Made by a program: the position numbers and the translations under genes. Below are positions 22,808-26,392 of a DNA stretch of 26,392 nt, one piece after another. This DNA is from Flavobacterium psychrophilum. Its GTDB lineage: Bacteria; Bacteroidota; Bacteroidia; Flavobacteriales; Flavobacteriaceae. The stretch covers positions 1-26,392 of the forward strand of contig QFQM01000050.1 of the NCBI GenBank assembly GCA_003243255.1. Reading direction: 5' to 3'. The notes beneath the pieces were generated by a model that searched no databases, was not told where the DNA came from, and saw only the letters and a program-made list of their open reading frames with translations. Position 1 is the stretch's first letter. Every line of letters begins with the position of its first letter.

Positions 22808-23824
22808 TTATTTGCTGAGCAAAAAGTCAAGCAAGTCTTTTTGTACCTGTTCGGTATTTTCCTGAACAAGCCAGTGTCCTGAATTTGCAATTTTTGATTC
22901 GGTTACATTTTCAGCAACCAATTTAGAATGGTCTTTAAGAAAAGCAGCTGCAAAATATTCTCCTCCCATTGCTAATAAAGGAGTTTTAATTTTTTTCTTC
23001 ATAAATATCAAATTGTCTTTTCCATCCTGAGGAAAGGCACCAAACCATTTAAAAGCTGCAGTAGTTCCACCAGGTACAGCATATGCCCTTATAAATTCGG
23101 TAGTTTCTTCAGGAGTGAAAGGATCTTTAACGTGCCCAACTACAGGCCAGAAATTAGTAAGGAATTCTTTTTCTTTTCCTTTCACAATTTCTCCCGATGC
23201 CGGCCATGCAAAAAAGCCAAACCACCATGCCGATGCCGATACAGAAGACCACACAGGCTCAACTCCCGGTAAAAGTGCATCCATAAGTGCTATTTTATTT
23301 ACGCTGTCTTCGTATTGAGCAACATAAGCATAGGCAACCATAAGGCCTATGTCGTGACCGGCAAGATTGATCTTCTTATATCCTAACTGATTTACAAGTT
23401 CATGAATATCTGAAGCCATAGTTTTTTTATCATATCCACCTTCGGGTTTGTCAGATTCTCCCACACCTCTCAGGTCGGGTGCGATTACAGTAAAATGTTT
23501 AGATAGTTCAGGTAATAGTCTGTTCCACATATACCAGTTCTGGCCAAAACCATGCACTAATACCAGAGGATCACCTTTTCCGCCAATTACATAGTGAATT
23601 TTAATTCCGTTTACTGTTGCGGTTTGATGTTTAAAATTTGCAGGAGGGTTTGCAGGAGCGATCTGAGCTGTTTCAGTTGCTGCCGGTTTTGTTTCAGCAT
23701 CATTTAATTCTTCAGTTTTTTTATTACAGGAGATAATTGTCAGTAATAAGAAACCTGATAATAGAATATTGATTACTAATGATTTGAGATTTTGAATGTC
23801 CGGATGAAATAATTTAGTTTTCAT
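22808..23824 (-). CDS. Lipoprotein alpha/beta hydrolase with Asp nucleophile (epoxide hydrolase/dehalogenase-like)
   Basis: It is 338 residues long. A lipoprotein signal with lipobox LTIISC places the acylated Cys at 33, followed by a flexible Ala/Pro-rich linker to about 63. The alpha/beta hydrolase fold then shows the oxyanion motif HGFGQNWYMW (91-100), APDLRGVGESDKP, the nucleophile elbow AGHDIG with D158, and the catalytic His in SGHWLVQEN (about 317). Asp rather than Ser at the elbow groups it with epoxide hydrolases and haloalkane or haloacetate dehalogenases. The substrate cannot be told from the sequence. Anchoring to a membrane as a lipoprotein is uncommon for these enzymes. It is divergent from the LLM oxidoreductase and shares a 234-bp regulatory gap with it. 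The porin follows. Confidence 0.9.
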   Translation of the reverse strand: MKTKLFHPDIQNLKSLVINILLSGFLLLTIISCNKKTEELNDAETKPAATETAQIAPANPPANFKHQTATVNGIKIHYVIGGKGDPLVLVHGFGQNWYMWNRLLPELSKHFTVIAPDLRGVGESDKPEGGYDKKTMASDIHELVNQLGYKKINLAGHDIGLMVAYAYVAQYEDSVNKIALMDALLPGVEPVWSSVSASAWWFGFFAWPASGEIVKGKEKEFLTNFWPVVGHVKDPFTPEETTEFIRAYAVPGGTTAAFKWFGAFPQDGKDNLIFMKKKIKTPLLAMGGEYFAAAFLKDHSKLVAENVTESKIANSGHWLVQENTEQVQKDLLDFLLSK

Positions 23825-23910
23825 AATTTTAAAATTTAAGGTTGATTCATAGTTAGTAGCACATATTAATTCGATATGCTAAATCTATTTTCCTAAATCG
23901 AGCCTTATTT

Positions 23911-23937
23911 TTAAAATATTGATTTTCAATATTTTAA
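23911..23937. promoter_or_regulatory. 27-bp AT-rich palindrome in the divergent hydrolase/LLM gap
   Basis: TTAAAATATTGA and its exact reverse complement TCAATATTTTAA surround TTT. It lies 87 bp upstream of the hydrolase ATG and 22 bp from the shared dyad copy at 23959. An operator for the divergent pair is possible. Confidence 0.5.
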
Positions 23938-23944
23938 CTATGTG

Positions 23945-23974
23945 TTATCGAATGATAATTACGATATTTCGTGA
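23945..23974. promoter_or_regulatory. Abutting dyads: TTATC-GAAT-GATAA and shared dyad copy 3
   Basis: TTATCGAATGATAA (23945-23958) directly abuts TTACGATATTTCGTGA (23959-23974), the third copy of the shared motif. The pair lies about 85 bp before the LLM ATG and 121-135 bp before the hydrolase ATG, so it could serve both genes. Confidence 0.5.
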
Positions 23975-24032
23975 AAAATCGAAAGGGTTTAATAAATGTT
24001 ATTGCGAAACGGTTTCTTATATAATCTATATG

Positions 24033-24040
24033 TATCTTTG
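24033..24040 (+). promoter_or_regulatory. Putative Bacteroidota -7 element (TATCTTTG) for the LLM gene
   Basis: TATCTTTG is a full match to TAnnTTTG, 18 bp before ATG 24059. TTTC at 24013-24016 is a weak -33 candidate with a 16-bp spacer. The transcript leader would be only about 12 nt. Confidence 0.5.
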
Positions 24041-24058
24041 AGATAATTACTGATTATT

Positions 24059-25081
24059 ATGAAGAAAATAGGATTTTTGTCGTTTGGGCACTGGGCAGAT
24101 CATCCGTCCTATCAGGCCCGCACGGCTAGTGATACACTACTTCAGTCTATTGATTTGGCAGTTGCTGCGGAGGAACTGGGTTTAGACGGCGCTTATTTCC
24201 GTGTACATCATTTTGCCAGACAGCTGGCATCGCCTTTTCCTTTACTCTCGGCAATAGGCGCTAAAACGAGCCGGATTGAAATAGGAACAGGTGTTATAGA
24301 TATGCGGTATGAAAACCCATTGTATATGGTTGAAGATGCCGGTGCGGCCGACTTAATTTCGGGTGGACGTTTACAATTGGGAATCAGTAGAGGTTCACCG
24401 GAGCAGGTAATTGATGGATGGCGTTACTTTGGTTATGAACCTGCTGAAGGAGAAACGGATGCAGACATGGGACGCAAAAAAGCATTAGAGTTTTTGGAAA
24501 GGCTTAATGGAAAAGGGTTTGCTGAGCCAAATCCGTATCCTATGTTTCCAAATCCACCGGGATTATTGCGTCTTGAGCCACATTCTGAAGGATTACGTGA
24601 ACGAATTTGGTGGGGTGCTGCGTCTAATGCTACCGCAGTATGGGCAGCAGAAAACGGTATGTACCTGCAAAGTTCTACTCTTAAATATGATGAAAATGGC
24701 AAACCATTTCATATTCAGCAGGCGGAGCAGATCAGGTTGTACAAAGAAGCATGGAAACAAGCCGGACACCAGCGTGAACCGAGAGTTTCGGTAAGCCGTT
24801 CCATTTTTGCATTAGTCAACGAGCAGGATAAGTATTACTTTGGACAACAGGGTAAAGCTTCTGATAGCTTTGGCTATATTGAAAGTGATAAAAGGGCAAT
24901 CTTCGGAAAAAGCTATGCTGCAGAACCGGACAAACTCATTGAAGAACTGTCTCAGGATGAAGCTATTCAGGAAGCGGATACCTTACTATTAACTATACCC
25001 AACACTTTAGGTGTAGATTATAATATACATGTATTATCTGCTATACTTGAGCATGTAGCACCGGCATTAGGCTGGCGCTAA
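24059..25081 (+). CDS. LLM-class (luciferase-like) flavin-dependent oxidoreductase
   Basis: It is 340 residues long with no signal peptide, so it is cytosolic. The luciferase-like TIM barrel is seen in LAVAAEELGLDGAYFRVHHF, RIEIGTGVIDMRYENPLYMVEDAGAADLI and GRLQLGISRGSPEQVIDGW, the last lying in the FMN phosphate-binding region. The C-terminal part (PDKLIEELSQDEAIQEADTLLLTIPN) is typical of the family. Members use reduced FMN from a partner reductase to oxygenate or reduce small organic molecules. The substrate is unknown and no reductase gene lies beside it. It is transcribed away from the alpha/beta hydrolase, with a large hairpin following. Confidence 0.93.
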   Translation: MKKIGFLSFGHWADHPSYQARTASDTLLQSIDLAVAAEELGLDGAYFRVHHFARQLASPFPLLSAIGAKTSRIEIGTGVIDMRYENPLYMVEDAGAADLISGGRLQLGISRGSPEQVIDGWRYFGYEPAEGETDADMGRKKALEFLERLNGKGFAEPNPYPMFPNPPGLLRLEPHSEGLRERIWWGAASNATAVWAAENGMYLQSSTLKYDENGKPFHIQQAEQIRLYKEAWKQAGHQREPRVSVSRSIFALVNEQDKYYFGQQGKASDSFGYIESDKRAIFGKSYAAEPDKLIEELSQDEAIQEADTLLLTIPNTLGVDYNIHVLSAILEHVAPALGWR

Positions 25082-25093
25082 GAATTTATACCT

Positions 25094-25156
25094 AAGCACT
25101 GATAATCAAAAGATACATTGATAATAATCTTTAATATCTATTGATTATCAGTGCTT
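25094..25156 (+). terminator. Long-stem hairpin after the LLM gene (probable terminator)
   Basis: AAGCACTGATAATCAA (25094-25109) pairs perfectly over 16 bp with 25141-25156. The inner stem AGATA / TATCT (25111-25115 with 25135-25139) adds 5 bp after an A-A mismatch. TTTATTATT follows. It starts 13 nt past the stop at 25081. The stem is longer and the loop wider than in a standard terminator. Confidence 0.65.
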
Positions 25157-25247
25157 TTATTATTCCGTTTATTTATTAACGAAAAGTTAAACCTGTTTTT
25201 AAGTAATGGTTATATGATTGTTTTTCATTTGTCTTTTCTAAGATCAA

Positions 25248-25841
25248 ATGAAAAATAGTTTTTTAAAATTATCTGACGATGAACTTTTGAGGCTCGTTTC
25301 CAAAGGAAACGAAAGGGCTTTTGGGGTTATTTTTGACAGATACTGGAAGAGGCTATTTAACTATGCGTATAAAATTTACAGGGAAGAAGAGATTTGTGAA
25401 GACATAATTCAGGAAATCTTTATCAGCTTATGGAATAATTCTCAAAAAGCCGTTGTACTTAATCTTGAAGCCTATTTGCTAAAAGCCGTTAAGTATAAAA
25501 TCGCAAACCATATCCGCAGCCTGAAATTCACAAAAGACCATCTTGATATAATAGAAGGTATATCCATTCCTCAAAAATCAGTTAATGATTTAGAGTATAA
25601 GGAATTTGAAACCGGCATTATGCAAAAAATAGAAAGCCTTTCTCCTAAATGCAGGGAAGTGTTCATTTTGAGCAGAATAGAATATCTTTCAAATTCTGAA
25701 ATAGCCACTAAACTTAACCTATCGATCCACACAGTAGAGAAGCATATTAGTAACGCCCTTAAAGAACTAAGATCCGGTCTTAGTAACTGGCAATATTATG
25801 CTATTGTTAGTTCATGTTTACTAAAATACGCTATTCTTTAA
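25248..25841 (+). CDS. ECF-type RNA polymerase sigma factor (Bacteroidota sigma-70 family)
   Basis: It is 197 residues long. Sigma region 2 spans about 22-92 (AFGVIFDRYWKRLFNYAYKI, EDIIQEIFISLWNN) and region 4 about 130-178 (LSPKCREVFILSRIEYLSNS, then EIATKLNLSIHTVEKHISNAL). It ends in a hydrophobic tail (YYAIVSSCLLKYAIL), often seen in Bacteroidota members of this family. It would direct RNA polymerase to a small set of promoters when released by its anti-sigma factor. A FecR gene starts 72 bp downstream. In this phylum such pairs usually precede a SusC/SusD-type TonB-dependent uptake locus, which would lie to the right of this window. Confidence 0.94.
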   Translation: MKNSFLKLSDDELLRLVSKGNERAFGVIFDRYWKRLFNYAYKIYREEEICEDIIQEIFISLWNNSQKAVVLNLEAYLLKAVKYKIANHIRSLKFTKDHLDIIEGISIPQKSVNDLEYKEFETGIMQKIESLSPKCREVFILSRIEYLSNSEIATKLNLSIHTVEKHISNALKELRSGLSNWQYYAIVSSCLLKYAIL

Positions 25842-25913
25842 CTAAAAGTTAAGTTCTGCTTTTTGACTACTTGTTTGCCTTAAAAAATGTGACTTAAAGG
25901 CAAAACATATATT

Positions 25914-26392
25914 TTGAGAAAAGAAGATTTTTTAATTCTCGCTGAAAAATACGGGAATAACACAGCTACAGATGAAGAAAGAGAAATTGTTGAAAGCTTC
26001 TTCAACAGTATGCAGGATTCAAACATTGATGAGATCAATTTTACCGGTAAAGATAAATACCTGTATCAACAGATAAAAGGTGAAACAATAAAACCTGTAG
26101 CCAAAAGGAGAAGGATCAAAGCATTAAAAATTGCGGCAGTGCTGTTTATAGTTGCAGGCTTGTCTTATACGCTAAATATTATGACTTCATCGGTTAAACA
26201 GATAACCGAAACAACATCTAAAGGTCAACAACGTGAAATTACATTGGCTGATGGCAGCCACGTAATTTTAAATTCTAACAGTAGTATTACATTCCCTGAG
26301 TCTTTCTCTAATACAAGAGAGATTAAGCTAACCGGAGAGGCATATTTCAAAGTACACAGGGACACCACCAAACCTTTTATAGTAGCAACACA
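25914..26392 (+). CDS. FecR-family anti-sigma factor, C-terminus beyond right edge
   Basis: The frame is open from a TGA at 25890 to the right edge, with about 159 residues visible. No ATG precedes clear coding sequence, so the start is TTG at 25914 (RKEDFLILAEKYG), with AAAGG 13 nt upstream. The cytosolic N-terminal segment (about 1-72) would bind the sigma factor. One membrane helix follows (ALKIAAVLFIVAGLSYTLNI), then the start of the periplasmic FecR domain (REITLADGSHVILNSNSSIT, ...REIKLTGEAYFKVHRDTTKPF). By family it relays a signal from a TonB-dependent receptor to the ECF sigma factor at 25248-25841. Confidence 0.88.
   Translation, partial: MRKEDFLILAEKYGNNTATDEEREIVESFFNSMQDSNIDEINFTGKDKYLYQQIKGETIKPVAKRRRIKALKIAAVLFIVAGLSYTLNIMTSSVKQITETTSKGQQREITLADGSHVILNSNSSITFPESFSNTREIKLTGEAYFKVHRDTTKPFIVAT

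Overview
The window looks like chromosomal DNA from a Bacteroidota bacterium, most likely Flavobacteriaceae. It is AT-rich and encodes type IX secretion (T9SS) substrates with both kinds of C-terminal sorting domain. It also carries a Bacteroidota-style ECF sigma/FecR pair, promoters close to the TAnnTTTG type, and many short exported proteins ending their signal peptides in AQ. Species cannot be fixed from the sequence alone.

Layout. (1) Positions 1-11357, minus strand: three very large secreted repeat proteins. The first runs off the left edge. The first two are paralogs (jellyroll-like N-terminus, IPT/TIG, lamin-tail, Ig-like, then 9 or 7 SprB-like repeats of about 78 residues). The third is built as (A-B-C)(A-B-C)A from three module types and ends in a type A T9SS sorting domain. 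Each complete gene is followed by an intrinsic terminator. (2) 11715-14750, minus: a YcaC-like cysteine hydrolase with a signal peptide, an exported YtcJ-like amidohydrolase and a DoxX membrane protein. The last two are translationally coupled, and a hairpin separates them from the first. (3) 15091-20609, minus: a compact regulatory operon of TPR histidine kinase, NtrC-type response regulator, small GNAT protein and GAF-type sigma-54 activator, closed by a strong terminator. (4) 20686-23824, minus: Dps, an alginate-export-type beta-barrel porin, and a lipoprotein alpha/beta hydrolase with an Asp nucleophile. (5) 24059-25081, plus: an LLM flavin-dependent oxidoreductase divergent from the hydrolase. 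(6) 25248 to the right edge, plus: an ECF sigma factor and a FecR anti-sigma factor (cut by the edge).

How the parts may work together. The gaps around blocks 2, 4 and 5 share a 16-bp dyad, TTACGATATnnCGTnA, seen three times and each time intergenic: near the cysteine hydrolase, before dps, and between the alpha/beta hydrolase and the LLM gene. The same gaps carry unusually large palindromes. This suggests one regulon covering exported hydrolases, a porin, Dps and a flavin oxidoreductase, with the regulatory operon in the middle. The two sigma-54 activators encoded there are the obvious candidates to bind the dyad, but convincing sigma-54 promoters were not found, so the link is a hypothesis. 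The adhesin block and the sigma/FecR pair appear functionally separate.
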